Below, in pieces: positions 17,133 to 26,555 of a stretch of DNA of 64,000 nucleotides. Position 1 is the first letter of the stretch; the number at the start of each line of letters is the position of its first letter. A program made the translations under genes and the position numbers. Source of the stretch: Streptomyces armeniacus. GTDB lineage: Bacteria; Actinomycetota; Actinomycetes; Streptomycetales; Streptomycetaceae. Under the pieces are notes generated by a model. That model was not told the origin of the DNA, made no database searches, and saw nothing but the letters and a program-made list of their open reading frames with translations. The stretch is taken from positions 6,747,861 to 6,811,860 of the forward strand of contig NZ_CP031320.1 of the NCBI RefSeq assembly GCF_003355155.1, written 5' to 3'.

Positions 17133-17846
17133 GTGAGCCGGATCTCGGTCCGGGGATTCGCCGTGGCGTCCGCCACCGCAGTCACCACCGTCGGCGCTGT
17201 CGTCGGAGTGGCTTCGGGCAGCGAGCAGGGAGACTCGACGAACGACGTCGAGGCGACCGCCGCTGACGCGACCGTCCTCGCGGACATACCCGCGGGTGGC
17301 AACACCCAGGTTCAGACAGCTTCCCTGTCGCAGCAGGCGGACTCGCAGTCCATCGCCGCGGACTCGGCGGCGAAGCAGTCCGCGCAGGAGGCAGCCCGCA
17401 AGCAGGCAGCCGAGCACGCGTCGTCCAAGAAGGAGGCCGCCGAGAAGAAGGCGGCGGCGGAGAAGGCTGCCAAGGAGCGCGCCGAAGCGGAAGAGGCCGC
17501 GAGCCGCTCGGAGGAGCGCGCCGACAGCGGCGACTTCCCGCAGCAGGGCTCGTACTCGGTCGCAGAGGTCAAGGCCATGGCCCAGCAGATCGTGGGCTCC
17601 GGCCAGTTCCAGTGCTTCTCGAACATCGTGGACCACGAGTCCGGCTGGGACTACACGGCCACCAACCCCTCCTCCGGCGCGTACGGCCTCGTCCAGGCCC
17701 TGCCCGGCTCCAAGATGGCCTCCGCCGGCTCCGACTGGCGGACCAACCCTGCCACGCAGATCAAGTGGGGCCTCAACTACATGAACGAGCGCTACGACAG
17801 CCCCTGTGGCGCTTGGGAGTTCTGGCAGGCCAACAACTGGTACTGA
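17133..17846 (+). CDS. Secreted lysozyme-like / transglycosylase SLT-fold protein
   Basis: 237 residues. A signal peptide (SRISVRGFAVASATAVTTVG and on, residues 2-30) is followed by a Thr/Ala/Gln-rich linker, then an Ala-Glu-Lys coiled coil (about 85-135: KEAAEKKAAAEKAAKERAEA). The C-terminal lysozyme-like domain is of the aggregation-promoting-factor type: FSNIVDHESGWDYTATNPSS, then AYGLVQALPGSK and MNERYDSPCGAWEFW. The Glu in DHESGW is the expected catalytic acid. It should act outside the cell on peptidoglycan. GTG 17133 has AAGGAA at a good distance. It is monocistronic, bounded by a strong terminator. Confidence 0.92.
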   Translation: MSRISVRGFAVASATAVTTVGAVVGVASGSEQGDSTNDVEATAADATVLADIPAGGNTQVQTASLSQQADSQSIAADSAAKQSAQEAARKQAAEHASSKKEAAEKKAAAEKAAKERAEAEEAASRSEERADSGDFPQQGSYSVAEVKAMAQQIVGSGQFQCFSNIVDHESGWDYTATNPSSGAYGLVQALPGSKMASAGSDWRTNPATQIKWGLNYMNERYDSPCGAWEFWQANNWY

Positions 17847-17876
17847 GAATTCCCTAGCGGTTCATCCGCTCCACCG

Positions 17877-17914
17877 CAGCTGCCCCTGGGACCGAAACGG
17901 ACCAGGGGCAGCTG
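17877..17914 (+). terminator. Perfect hairpin after the lysozyme-like gene
   Basis: 13-bp stem (17877-17889 with 17902-17914), 12-nt loop, 30 nt after the stop. Confidence 0.85.
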
Positions 17915-18050
17915 TGTTCGTGCTGTGCCTTCGTCGTGCGAACGGTGTGTCGCGACACGGCGGCGGGTCAGAAGCAACCATCCACGCCGGTAACGTCGTC
18001 CCCCACACGGCAACGGACAGTGGTCAGGTCAAGGGGGGCGGAGGGCAGGG

Positions 18051-19529
18051 ATGACTCGCAGGGTGGACAGGTTCCTGAACGGCGTGCAGCAGTGGGCGGG
18101 GCGGATGGCTGAACGCCGGGCGCGGGCATCGGCGCCCGACGGCGGGAGCCGGGAGGCGGACGTACCCGAGGACTCCGCGGCAGGCGCCGAGCCGGAGCCC
18201 GTACAGGTGCCCGCGCCCCCGGCGTACGCGCCCGCCGTCGCCCCGCGGCCCGAGCCGCCCGCGGTGGTGCCGTGGGGGCTGCGTGTCGCGGCCGAGGCGG
18301 GCTGGCGGCTGCTGGTGCTGGCCGGGGTCATCTGGGTGCTGATGAAGGTGGTCAGTGCCATAGGGCTGCTCATCATGGCGTTCGCCGCCGGGCTGCTGAT
18401 CACCGCGCTGATGCAGCCCACCGTCGCCCGGTTCCGCAAGCTCGGGCTCGGGCGGGGACTGGCGACGGCCGTCACGTTCATCACCGGCTTCGTGGTCATG
18501 GGCCTGGTGGGCTGGTTCGTGGTGTGGCAGGTCATGGAGAACCTGCCGACGCTCACCGAACGGGTCCAGCAGGGCATCGAGGACCTCAGGACGTGGGCGA
18601 TCGACGGCCCGTTCCATGTCAACGAGGACCAGATCAACGACATCTCGAAGAACCTCAGCGACTGGCTCGGCGACAACAGCCAGGAGATCACCTCCGCCGG
18701 ACTCGAGGGCGTCACCGTTATCTTCGAGTTCCTGACCGGCGCGCTGCTGGCCGTCTTCGTGACGCTGTTCCTGCTCTACGACGGGCCGCGGATCTGGCAG
18801 TGGACCCTGAAGTTCGTGCCGGCCCCCGCCCGCGAGGGCGTGGCGGGCGCGGGTCCGCGGGCCTGGGTCACGCTGACCGGCTACGTGCGCGGGACGGTCA
18901 TAGTCGCGTTCATCGACGCCGTGTTCATCGGCATCGGCATCTACTTCCTGGATGTGCCGATGGCGGTGCCGCTGGCCGTCTTCATCTTCCTGTTCGCGTT
19001 CATCCCGATCGTCGGCGCGGTCCTGTCCGGTTCGCTGGCCGTGGTGGTCGCGCTGGTCACGAACGGCGTGTTCACCTCGCTGATGGTGCTCGTGGTGGTG
19101 CTGGTCGTGCAGCAGATCGAGAGCCACGTGCTGCAGCCGTTCATCCTGGGCCGGCTCGTACGGGTGCACCCGCTCGCCGTCGTCCTCGCCGTCACGGGGG
19201 GCAGCCTCATCGCGGGCATCCCGGGCGCGGTGGTGTCCGTACCGCTGGTGGCGGTCACGAACACGGTCGTCGGCTATCTGAAGTCGTACTCCGACGAGCA
19301 GGCGCGACGCGACGTCCCCGGGCCGCACGGGGCGACGGTGGCCGCCGTGGCGCCCACTCCACCGCCCGGCACGGCTGACGATCCGCCGGAGAGCGGGCGG
19401 CGCGGCAGCGGCGGGGGACTTGCCTCGGCCGCGCGCCAGGATCTGGGCGGCAGCGCCGGACCGGGCGGCGACGGAGGCGGTTCTTCCGGCGGTGGCGACG
19501 GTGGCGGAGGCGGCGGCGGGGGCGGCTGA
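18051..19529 (+). CDS. AI-2E family transporter (PerM/UPF0118)
   Basis: 492 residues, integral membrane protein with about eight helices. N-terminal 70 residues are Pro-Ala-rich and cytosolic. Helices begin at LLVLAGVIWVLMKVVSAIGL; family marks are ITSAGLEGVTVIFEFLTGAL, the GYVRGTVIVAFIDAVFIGIG segment, and FIPIVGAVLSGSLAVVVAL with QQIESHVLQPFILGR. The family exports small molecules, but autoinducer-2 transport is shown only for a few members. The C-terminus is a long Gly-Ser-Asp tail ending in a run of Gly, common in Streptomyces. Ribosome site GGAGGG precedes the ATG. Confidence 0.93.
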   Translation: MTRRVDRFLNGVQQWAGRMAERRARASAPDGGSREADVPEDSAAGAEPEPVQVPAPPAYAPAVAPRPEPPAVVPWGLRVAAEAGWRLLVLAGVIWVLMKVVSAIGLLIMAFAAGLLITALMQPTVARFRKLGLGRGLATAVTFITGFVVMGLVGWFVVWQVMENLPTLTERVQQGIEDLRTWAIDGPFHVNEDQINDISKNLSDWLGDNSQEITSAGLEGVTVIFEFLTGALLAVFVTLFLLYDGPRIWQWTLKFVPAPAREGVAGAGPRAWVTLTGYVRGTVIVAFIDAVFIGIGIYFLDVPMAVPLAVFIFLFAFIPIVGAVLSGSLAVVVALVTNGVFTSLMVLVVVLVVQQIESHVLQPFILGRLVRVHPLAVVLAVTGGSLIAGIPGAVVSVPLVAVTNTVVGYLKSYSDEQARRDVPGPHGATVAAVAPTPPPGTADDPPESGRRGSGGGLASAARQDLGGSAGPGGDGGGSSGGGDGGGGGGGGG

Positions 19530-19587
19530 GCCGCACCGCGCCACCACCTCCGTACGTCCGGGTGGGTCCCGGTCACCTGTCGCCGGT

Positions 19588-19635
19588 CACCCGCCGCCGT
19601 TCACCCGCCGCCGTTCACCCGCCGCCGTTCACCCG
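19588..19635. repeat. 14-bp tandem repeat, 3.4 copies
   Basis: cacccgccgccgtt repeated at 19588-19601, 19602-19615 and 19616-19629, then cacccg. It overlaps the stop codon of the ribbon-helix-helix gene, so copy-number change could alter its last residues. Confidence 0.8.
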
Positions 19636-19961
19636 TCGTGGCGCGGCGGGCGGCCGCGCCGCGGGGGCGGGCCGGCCTCTCTCGGGAGGCGGTGCGCCTC
19701 CTTGAGGGCCCTGCGCAGCAGATAGTCGATCTGCGCGTTGGTGGAACGGAGTTCGGCTGCGGCCCAGCGGGCCAGCGCCTCGTAAATCGCGGGATCGAGC
19801 CGCAGCAGCACCTGCTTGCGCTGCTGGCTGGTCGTCCGCCGTACCGGGGGTGCTCCGCCGGAGGCGCTCGTCAGCCCGCCGCCCGTACCGGATGCGTTCC
19901 CGGAACCGGTGTCCTGGGCCCGGGCGTTCGGCCCGGTGCCGTCGTCGGCGGGATAGGTCAC
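19629..19961 (-). CDS. Ribbon-helix-helix (CopG/Arc-like) DNA-binding protein
   Basis: 110 residues. A disordered Gly-Ser-Thr-rich N-terminus (1-40) precedes a ribbon-helix-helix core: RKQVLLRLDPAIYEALARWA (strand then helix, about 48-67) and ELRSTNAQIDYLLRRALKEA. The tail is basic and Pro/Arg-rich. Its GTG start overlaps the stop of the SPFH gene (GTGA), so the two are translationally coupled. Such proteins bind DNA as dimers and are often autoregulators. The 16-bp palindrome before the SPFH gene is a natural candidate target (inference). Confidence 0.88.
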   Translation of the reverse strand: MTYPADDGTGPNARAQDTGSGNASGTGGGLTSASGGAPPVRRTTSQQRKQVLLRLDPAIYEALARWAAAELRSTNAQIDYLLRRALKEAHRLPREAGPPPRRGRPPRHDG

Positions 19962-20899
19962 TGGTAGAGCGTCCCGGTGTTCATGACGGGCTGGGGCGAG
20001 CGGTCGCCGCAGAGCACGACCAACAGATTGCTGACCATCGTCGCCCGGCGCTCCTCGTCCAGCTGCACGAAGTCCTGCTCGGTGATGCGGAGCAGCGCGT
20101 CCTCCACCATGCCGCAGGCACCGTCCACGATGGTCTTGCGTGCCGCGACGATCGCGCCCGCCTGCTGCCGCTGGAGCATCGCCGAGGCGATCTCGGGCGC
20201 GTACGCGAGGTGGGTGAAGCGGGACTCGACGATCCGCACGCCGGCCGCCTCGACCCGCGCGGTCAGCTCGATGGCGAGCTTCTCGGTGATCTCCTCGGCG
20301 TTGCCGCGCAGGGAGCTCACGGCCTCGTTGTGGGAGTCGTACGGGTACTCGATCGCGATGTGCCGTACGGCCGCCTCGGTCTGCGTGGAGACGAACTCCA
20401 CGTAGTCGTCCACCTCGAAGCTCGCCTGCGCGGTGTCGGCGACCTGCCAGACGACGACGGCCGCCAGCTCGATCGGGTTGCCGTCCGCGTCGTTGACCTT
20501 GAGCACTGCCGTCTCGTGGTTGCGCACCCGGGTGGAGATCTTGGTGCGGGTGGACAGCGGGTTGACCCAGCGCAGGCCGTCCTGGCGGATGGTGCCCGTG
20601 TACCGCCCGAACAGCTGCACGACGCGGGCCTCGCCCGGCGCCACCATGTTCAGCCCGATCAGCCCGAAGATCGAGCAGATCAGCACGATGACGCCGACGG
20701 GCATGAGCGCGACGCCCATCGTGTTGCTGGCGGCGATGACGCCGCCGAGCACGATGACGCCGGCGCCGAGCACCACACCGACCAGGCTGAACACCAGGGC
20801 GAGCGCGCCGGGGAGGCTGTGCGCCGGAGTCTCGCGCACCTGTGGTGAGGGCATCTCCGGCAGGTCCTGTGGATCGACTACGGCTTGGCTGGTGGTCAT
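19958..20899 (-). CDS. SPFH/band-7 domain membrane protein (stomatin-like)
   Basis: 313 residues. Two N-terminal membrane helices ([20 protein letters not shown] and [20 protein letters not shown], about 32-80) are followed by the SPFH domain ([20 protein letters not shown], then [18 protein letters not shown]) and a helical region [20 protein letters not shown] typical of stomatin-like scaffolds. These proteins oligomerise on membranes and organise other proteins. It is first in a two-gene operon with the ribbon-helix-helix protein, whose start overlaps its stop. The promoter region has a perfect palindrome 43 nt from the start. Confidence 0.93.
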   Translation of the reverse strand: MTTSQAVVDPQDLPEMPSPQVRETPAHSLPGALALVFSLVGVVLGAGVIVLGGVIAASNTMGVALMPVGVIVLICSIFGLIGLNMVAPGEARVVQLFGRYTGTIRQDGLRWVNPLSTRTKISTRVRNHETAVLKVNDADGNPIELAAVVVWQVADTAQASFEVDDYVEFVSTQTEAAVRHIAIEYPYDSHNEAVSSLRGNAEEITEKLAIELTARVEAAGVRIVESRFTHLAYAPEIASAMLQRQQAGAIVAARKTIVDGACGMVEDALLRITEQDFVQLDEERRATMVSNLLVVLCGDRSPQPVMNTGTLYQ

Positions 20900-20941
20900 A
20901 CGGGGCTCCCCGTGTTTGGCGGTCGTTCTCTGCCTTCTAGC

Positions 20942-20957
20942 AAAGTGATATCACTTT
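20942..20957. promoter_or_regulatory. 16-bp perfect palindrome before the SPFH operon
   Basis: AAAGTGATATCACTTT in an AT-rich island, 43 nt upstream of the SPFH start. Size and symmetry suit a dimeric regulator. The cognate protein is unknown to me; the coupled ribbon-helix-helix protein is one candidate, a GntR-type regulator elsewhere another. Confidence 0.7.
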
Positions 20958-21040
20958 AGCGGAAGCGGGCGGTCCCGGCCAGAGGCCCGGACCGCCCGCT
21001 TCCGCTCACTCCCCGCGCAACCTCACCCGGGGCGCGGACC

Positions 21041-23503
21041 TCACTCCGTACGCAGGCCGTCCGGCCGCATCAGCCGCCACAGCAGCGGCATGCTGAGCAG
21101 CGTCACGAACAGGATCAGCACGCCGCCGAGCCCGGTCATGACGCCCAGCCCGAGCCAGTCCACGGCCAGCGGCTGCTCGGTCATCCGCAGCAGCACCACG
21201 CCCAGCCCCAGGCCGGTGGCGGCTGCCAGCGCCATCCCCAGCACCACCGGCAGGGCGGTCTGCCACAGCACCGACCAGGCGAGCGTCGAGCGCCGCGTGC
21301 CGAACGCGATCAGCACCGAGAGCAGCCGCTTCCGTTCGCGGAGCTGCTCCAGCGTGGAGACGACCATGCTGGCGCCGATCAGCAGCAGGATGCCGACGGC
21401 ACCCACGTACAGCCCGCGCTGGATCGCGTCGAACTGCCCGGACGTGGCCTCGGACTTCAGCGTCATCACGTACAGCGCCGGGTCGGCGGCCGCCGTCGTG
21501 TTCCGTACGTGTTCCAACGCGTCCCGGTTCTCCGGGTCGAGCGTCAGATACGTCTCCGACGAGGCGTCCGGAACGCGCGACATGTCGACGGCACCGGGCG
21601 TGGCGATGATCCCCGGCAGGAAGTCGCCCAGCGGGCTGGGCCGCGCCTCCACCTGCGGAGTGCCCTTCGGTACCGTCCACAGCTCGGGCTTGTGCTTCTT
21701 CCCGGCGTACGTGCCGCCAGTGAGGTCGAGCACCGAGCCGGCCCGTACCTGCGAACGCCCGGACTGGCTCTCGGAGGTGTCCAGCAGGAACGAGTCGCCG
21801 TTCCGGCAGGAGGGCAGCTTCGCGATCCTCTTGAGCGTGGCGCAGTCGGCGACCGTGAGCTGCTCGCCGGGCGAGTCCTCGCCCTCGCCGGCCAGCACCG
21901 TGTAACCGGTCGTCATCCGGAGGCTGTCGGCCACGCCCTCGGTGCGCGCCAGCTTCCCCGGCAGGCTCGCGTACCGCTCGGAGTCGAGGTCCGCCATCAC
22001 CATGACGTCGGCCTCTTCCGAACGGCCCGTCCGCTGCGTCTGGTCCTCCTGCACCGCGGTGAACAGCATCTGCAGCGCGATCGCCCCCGCCACCGCCACG
22101 GTGATGCCGCTGACCGCCCGCGCCGCCGTGCCGCTGTCCAGCTGGAGCCGCCGTACCGCCAGCTGGAACGGCACCGCGCCGCCGCGCAGCCGCCGTACGA
22201 CCGCCTCGACGAGCCACGGCAGCAGCGCGGTGACACCGACGAGGATCAGGACGATGCCGGCCGCCACCTGGTACGTGCCGATCGTCGACGAGCTGTCGAA
22301 GCCGTTCAGCGTCGGGACGAGCAGCGCCAGGCCGAGCACCGTCGGCAGCAGCCGCCACCACAGGCGCCGCTTCGGCGGGCTCGACTTCCGTACGACGCCC
22401 AGCGGTTCGATGACCACCCCGCGCAGCGCGAGTAGCGTGACCGCGATGGCGCACCCCGGCACCCCGAGCGCGATGAGTGCGGCGAGCCCGATGCTCGGCG
22501 TCACGTCGGACGCGAACACCGTCAGGTCCTGGCTCTCGACCGTCGCGATGAGCTGACGCAGCGGCAGGAACACCGCCGTGCCCACGAGCAGGCCCAGCAG
22601 CGCCCCGCTCGCCGCCTCACCCGCCGCGACCCGCCGCGTCATCCGGGTGTCGGCGCCGACCAGCCGCAGCGCCGCGAGCCGCCGGTCGCGCCGCTCGCCC
22701 CCGAACCGTACGGCGGCGGCGATGAACGCGCCCACGGGCAGCAGCAGCACCACGCAGATGACGATGATGAGCACGACCAGCTCGGGTGGCAGCGGCGGCG
22801 CCTCGGCGGGTTCGTCGAACTTGTCGATGCGGTTCGTGAAGCCCTCGTTCTCGGGGTCGAGCCTGAGGTCGTCGCTGCCCGCGTAGTAGGTCAGCTCGCT
22901 CGGCCCGGCGAGGCCCTCGTCCGCGATGGTCCCGGTGATCCGGTACGGCAGCCGCTCCCGCAGCAGCGCGCCGTCGTCCGATTCGAGGACCTTCTTCAGG
23001 GCGGGGGAGACGACCATCTCGCCCGGCGCCGGCACCTTGTCCAGGCCCGGCGGTACGGGCGGGCGCGAGCCCTCGGGGTCGAGCACGCGGCCCCTGATGC
23101 TGTCGCCGTGGTACTCGGTGTCGGCGCTCAGCTGGAGCGCCGACCGGTCGGACTTCTCGATGTCGGTCGTGCTGATCATGTTGTCCCGCGCGTCGGTGCG
23201 CGCGTCCCGCGCGCCGAGCATGTGCGGCACGGACGCCGCCAGCAGCAGCACCGCCACCCCCAGCCCGACGCCGACGGCGGTGAGCAGCGTACGGGTCCAG
23301 CCTTCGCGTCCCCCTCCGAACGCGAAGCGCGCGCCCATCGCCAGGTCGGCGACCCAGCCGCTGTCACCGCCGCCTCCGGCGCGGCCGTCGTGCCCCCCGT
23401 CGCCGCCGTGCCCGTCGCCGTCCCCGCTGCCGTACGGCCCGTCCGCGCCGTCCGGCGGCGCGTCGCCGGCACGGGTGCGCGGCGGAGCTTTCGTGCCGGT
23501 CAT
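21041..23503 (-). CDS. FtsX-like ABC transporter permease
   Basis: 820 residues. A Gly-Asp-rich cytosolic N-terminus (about 1-65) is followed by a first membrane helix (TLLTAVGVGLGVAVLLLAAS), a long extracellular part, a three-helix FtsX core (VVLIIVICVVLLLPVGAFIA and RLVGADTRMTRRVAAGEAAS), a middle region with extra helices, and a second FtsX core at the C-terminus (GAVGILLLIGASMVVSTLEQ, then LIAFGTRRSTLAWSVLWQTA). Permeases of this kind work with a MacB/LolD-like ATPase to move lipids, peptides or antibiotics mechanically. The ATG overlaps the stop of the ATPase gene (ATGA). It is third in padR-ABC-permease. Confidence 0.93.
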   Translation of the reverse strand: MTGTKAPPRTRAGDAPPDGADGPYGSGDGDGHGGDGGHDGRAGGGGDSGWVADLAMGARFAFGGGREGWTRTLLTAVGVGLGVAVLLLAASVPHMLGARDARTDARDNMISTTDIEKSDRSALQLSADTEYHGDSIRGRVLDPEGSRPPVPPGLDKVPAPGEMVVSPALKKVLESDDGALLRERLPYRITGTIADEGLAGPSELTYYAGSDDLRLDPENEGFTNRIDKFDEPAEAPPLPPELVVLIIVICVVLLLPVGAFIAAAVRFGGERRDRRLAALRLVGADTRMTRRVAAGEAASGALLGLLVGTAVFLPLRQLIATVESQDLTVFASDVTPSIGLAALIALGVPGCAIAVTLLALRGVVIEPLGVVRKSSPPKRRLWWRLLPTVLGLALLVPTLNGFDSSSTIGTYQVAAGIVLILVGVTALLPWLVEAVVRRLRGGAVPFQLAVRRLQLDSGTAARAVSGITVAVAGAIALQMLFTAVQEDQTQRTGRSEEADVMVMADLDSERYASLPGKLARTEGVADSLRMTTGYTVLAGEGEDSPGEQLTVADCATLKRIAKLPSCRNGDSFLLDTSESQSGRSQVRAGSVLDLTGGTYAGKKHKPELWTVPKGTPQVEARPSPLGDFLPGIIATPGAVDMSRVPDASSETYLTLDPENRDALEHVRNTTAAADPALYVMTLKSEATSGQFDAIQRGLYVGAVGILLLIGASMVVSTLEQLRERKRLLSVLIAFGTRRSTLAWSVLWQTALPVVLGMALAAATGLGLGVVLLRMTEQPLAVDWLGLGVMTGLGGVLILFVTLLSMPLLWRLMRPDGLRTE

Positions 23504-24195
23504 CCGACGCCCGCCATGTCCCGGGCCTTGCCGTCCCGTACGACGACCTCGCGGTCGGAGTACGCCGCCACCCGTGACTCGTGGGTGACCAGCACGACCG
23601 CCGCGTGCGTGTCCCGGGCGGCGTCCGTGAGCAGCTCCATCACGCGCTCGCCGTTCAGCGAGTCCAGCGCACCGGTGGGCTCGTCGGCGAAGATCACCCC
23701 CGGGTTGCCGACCAGCGCGCGGGCGATGGCCACGCGCTGGCCCTGGCCGCCGGACACCTGGCCGGGCCTGTGGTGGCGTACGTCGTCCACCTCCAGCCGT
23801 TCCAGCCAGCTGGTGGCCCGCGCGTTCGCCTCCTTGCGGCCGACGCCGACGAGGCGCAGCGGCAGCGCGACGTTCTCCGTGCACGTCAGCTCGGGCACCA
23901 GCTGGCCGAACTGGAACACGAAGCCGAAGTCGGAGCGGCGCAGCGCGCTCCGCCCGCCGTCCGCCATGCCGGACAGGTCCCGGTCCTTGTAGCGCACCGT
24001 GCCGGAGTCCGGCGGCACGATGCCAGCCAGACAGTGCAGCAAGGTGGACTTTCCGGAGCCCGACGGGCCCATCACGGCGACCACCTCCCCGGCGTTGATG
24101 CTGAAGTCGGCGCCCGCCAGGGCGGGCGTGCTGCCGTACGTCTTGTGCAGTCCGTGCGCGCTGAGCAGGGCGCCGGTGGTGGTGGCCGAGGTCAT
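23500..24195 (-). CDS. ABC transporter ATP-binding protein (MacB/LolD type)
   Basis: 231 residues. Walker A GPSGSGKST (about 42-50), Q-loop VFQFGQLVPELT, signature VSGGQGQRVAIARAL, Walker B VIFADEPTGALDS, H-loop VLVTHE: all intact. It energises the FtsX-like permease encoded next. It overlaps the padR stop by 4 nt and the permease start by 4 nt, so the three genes form one translationally coupled operon. Confidence 0.95.
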   Translation of the reverse strand: MTSATTTGALLSAHGLHKTYGSTPALAGADFSINAGEVVAVMGPSGSGKSTLLHCLAGIVPPDSGTVRYKDRDLSGMADGGRSALRRSDFGFVFQFGQLVPELTCTENVALPLRLVGVGRKEANARATSWLERLEVDDVRHHRPGQVSGGQGQRVAIARALVGNPGVIFADEPTGALDSLNGERVMELLTDAARDTHAAVVLVTHESRVAAYSDREVVVRDGKARDMAGVG

Positions 24196-24716
24196 CGCCG
24201 CACCTCCTTCGCGAGCTTGTCGAGGCGCGCGGCCGCCAGCTCCAGCCAGCGCAGATCGGCCTCGAGATGGAAGAGCGCGTGGTCGCAGATGAGCTGGTCC
24301 GCGAGGTCGCCGTCCTTCTTGCGACGGGTGAGCTCGCGCATCAGCCGCAGATGCTCCGCGCGCTGCGTGTCCAGCAGTTCGCCCGCGTCGCGCTCGGTGA
24401 GCAGCGCGAGGACGACCTTGGTGTAGAGGGTGCTCTGCAGGTACGGCTCGGGCTTCTCCGGGCGGCTGAGCCAGTCCTCGACGTCGGTGACGCCGGCGTC
24501 GGTGATGGCGTACCGCTTGCGCTCCGGACCGCCGCCGGCCTCGACGCCGTCGACCTCCACAAGACCGTTCTTCAGCAGCCGGGACATGGTCGAGTAGACC
24601 TGCCCGTAGTGCAGCGGGCGGTCATGGCCGAAGCGTTCGTCGAAGGCCCGCTTCAGGTCGTACCCGTGGCGGGGGCCGGACTCCAGGAGACCGAGCAGAG
24701 TGTGGCTGATGGACAT
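24192..24716 (-). CDS. PadR family transcriptional regulator
   Basis: 174 residues. The winged helix is clear: HTLLGLLESGPRHGYDLKRA, then HYGQVYSTMSRLLKNGLVEV and ERKRYAITDAGV (residues 5-80). The C-terminal helices are of the longer PadR subgroup. First gene of the ABC operon it probably represses, a layout typical of antibiotic- or peptide-responsive PadR systems. Operator-like palindromes lie 20-40 nt upstream. Confidence 0.94.
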   Translation of the reverse strand: MSISHTLLGLLESGPRHGYDLKRAFDERFGHDRPLHYGQVYSTMSRLLKNGLVEVDGVEAGGGPERKRYAITDAGVTDVEDWLSRPEKPEPYLQSTLYTKVVLALLTERDAGELLDTQRAEHLRLMRELTRRKKDGDLADQLICDHALFHLEADLRWLELAAARLDKLAKEVRR

Positions 24717-24735
24717 GACGGGGACTCTACACCAC

Positions 24736-24756
24736 GTGTATACACCTTGCGTATAC
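24736..24756. promoter_or_regulatory. GTGTATACAC and GTATAC palindromes (candidate PadR operator)
   Basis: A 10-bp perfect palindrome (24736-24745) and a second GTATAC (24751-24756) centred 13 bp apart, 20 nt before padR. PadR proteins often bind ATAC/GTAT-type repeats over their own promoter. Confidence 0.65.
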
Positions 24757-24835
24757 CCCCGGTGGACAGTGGCCCCCGTCCCTGGACGAGGGCCACTGAA
24801 CTGCGGTGATACGGAGTTCGGGGTGCGCGCGGGGG

Positions 24836-26296
24836 TCAGCGCGGCCGCTCGGCGCCCTCCTCCACCGTGGTGGCGATCCGGTCGCCGAGGTCCTTGTCGA
24901 TGTTCCGCCAGTACTGCAGCGCGCGGTCCAGCACCGGCCGGCTCACGCCGCCCAGCAGATGCCCGGAGACGTTGCCGACGAGCCGCTCGCGCGCGGCGTC
25001 GTCCAGCACCTGGCGGACCATCGTGCCCGCCTGGCCCCAGTCGTCGTCGTCACGCCGCGGCTTGTACGCCTCGCGCACCATCTCGCCCTCCGTGGCCCAG
25101 CCCGCGGGCTCGCCGAAGCGGGCGGTGTCGGCGGCGGGACCGCCGTACGAGTTGGGCGCGTACGGGCGTGCCGTGTGCGACGGCTCGTACCGCATCGGGC
25201 CGTCCTTGGCGTACGAACGCACCGGCACCTGCGGCCGGTTTGGCGGCAGCTGCGCGTAGTTGGGGCCGATCCGGTACCGGTGGGTGTCCGGGTACGAGTG
25301 GAGCCGGCCCAGCAGCATCTTGTCCGGGGACGGGCCGATGCCCGGCACCAGGTTCGCGGGCTCGAACGCCGCCTGCTCGATGTGGATGAAGAAGTCCTCC
25401 GGGTTCCGGTCCAGCGTCATCCGGCCGACCTCGATCAGCGGGTAGTCGCCGTGCGGCCACACCTTGGTCAGGTCGAACGGGTTGAAGCGGTAGTCCGGGG
25501 CGTCCGCGAACGGCATGACCTGCACGTGCATCGTCCAGCTCGGGGCCTCGCCGAGCCGGATCGCCTCGTACAGGTCGCGGCGGTGGTAGTCGCCGTCGGC
25601 GCCGGCGAGGTCGTCGGCCTCGGTCTGGGTGAGGAAGTCGATGCCCTGGTCGGTCTTGATGTGGTACTTGACCCAGAACTTCTCGCCGCCGCCGTTCACC
25701 CACAGGTACGTGTGCGAGCCGTAGCCGTTCATGTGGCGCCACGTACGGGGGACGCCGCGGTCGCCCATCAGCCACGTGACCATGTGCGCGGACTCGGGGG
25801 ACAGGGTCCAGAAGTCCCACTGCATGTCGTTGTCGCGGAGTCCGCTGTCCGGACGGCGCTTCTGGCTGCGGATGAAGTCCTGGAACTTGATCGGGTCCCG
25901 CACGAAGAAGATCGGGGTGTTGTTCCCGACCAGGTCGTAATTCCCGTGCTCCGTGTAGAACTTCAGCGCGAAGCCGCGCGGGTCGCGCCACGTGTCCGGA
26001 CTGCCCTGCTCCCCGGCGACCGTCGAGAAGCGGGCCAGCATCCCGGTCCGCTTGCCGGGCTGGAAGAGGTCCGCCTTGGTGAACTGGCTGACGTCGTTCG
26101 TCACCTCGAAGGTGCCGTACGCGCCGCCGCCCTTGGCGTGGACCACCCGTTCCGGCACCCGTTCCCGGTTGAACTGGGCCATCTTCTCGATGAGGTAGTG
26201 GTCCTGGAGAAGGATCGGCCCGTCAGAGCCGACGGTGAGCGAGTGCTCGTCGCTCTCCACCGGGATGCCGGCGTTGTTCGTCGTGTGCTCGGTCAT
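24836..26296 (-). CDS. katA: Monofunctional haem catalase
   Basis: 486 residues, clade-typical small-subunit catalase that converts hydrogen peroxide to water and oxygen. The active-site His lies in [11 protein letters not shown] (near residue 52) and Asn in [12 protein letters not shown] and its surroundings. The haem ligand Tyr lies in [14 protein letters not shown] (near 333). The C-terminal region ends in [15 protein letters not shown]. Ribosome site GGGAGG lies about 9 nt before the ATG. It is divergent from ahpC across 259 nt, forming a peroxide-defence cluster. No catR/fur or oxyR gene is adjacent. Confidence 0.97.
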   Translation of the reverse strand: MTEHTTNNAGIPVESDEHSLTVGSDGPILLQDHYLIEKMAQFNRERVPERVVHAKGGGAYGTFEVTNDVSQFTKADLFQPGKRTGMLARFSTVAGEQGSPDTWRDPRGFALKFYTEHGNYDLVGNNTPIFFVRDPIKFQDFIRSQKRRPDSGLRDNDMQWDFWTLSPESAHMVTWLMGDRGVPRTWRHMNGYGSHTYLWVNGGGEKFWVKYHIKTDQGIDFLTQTEADDLAGADGDYHRRDLYEAIRLGEAPSWTMHVQVMPFADAPDYRFNPFDLTKVWPHGDYPLIEVGRMTLDRNPEDFFIHIEQAAFEPANLVPGIGPSPDKMLLGRLHSYPDTHRYRIGPNYAQLPPNRPQVPVRSYAKDGPMRYEPSHTARPYAPNSYGGPAADTARFGEPAGWATEGEMVREAYKPRRDDDDWGQAGTMVRQVLDDAARERLVGNVSGHLLGGVSRPVLDRALQYWRNIDKDLGDRIATTVEEGAERPR

Positions 26297-26555
26297 CTGG
26301 AAGCGCCTCCCGCTGCGAGGTTGAGATACAGGTCCGGGATATCGCTCCTCCCAGGAGAACGCTCCGCCGACACGTCGGCAAGCACCTGGATGGGGTCTAA
26401 CCTTAAAATCTGTATAACTCCGGCGGGTGTCCGGATAACGGTGACCCGTTTACGGTGATCAACGGCGGCTGTGGCACTGTGGTGCTCGTCCAACCCCCGG
26501 GAACGCCCCCCAAAAACCAGAAAAAGGGGCTATTTCCCATGCACAAGGAGAGCAA
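26297..26555. promoter_or_regulatory. Divergent katA-ahpC control region
   Basis: 259 nt without a gene. AT-rich segment at 26395-26420 (taaccttaaaat) is the likely promoter area. A direct repeat cggtgac/cggtgat lies at about 26436-26460. I could not recognise an OxyR or Fur-type box with confidence. AAGGAGAG at 26545-26552 is the ahpC ribosome site. Confidence 0.5.
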
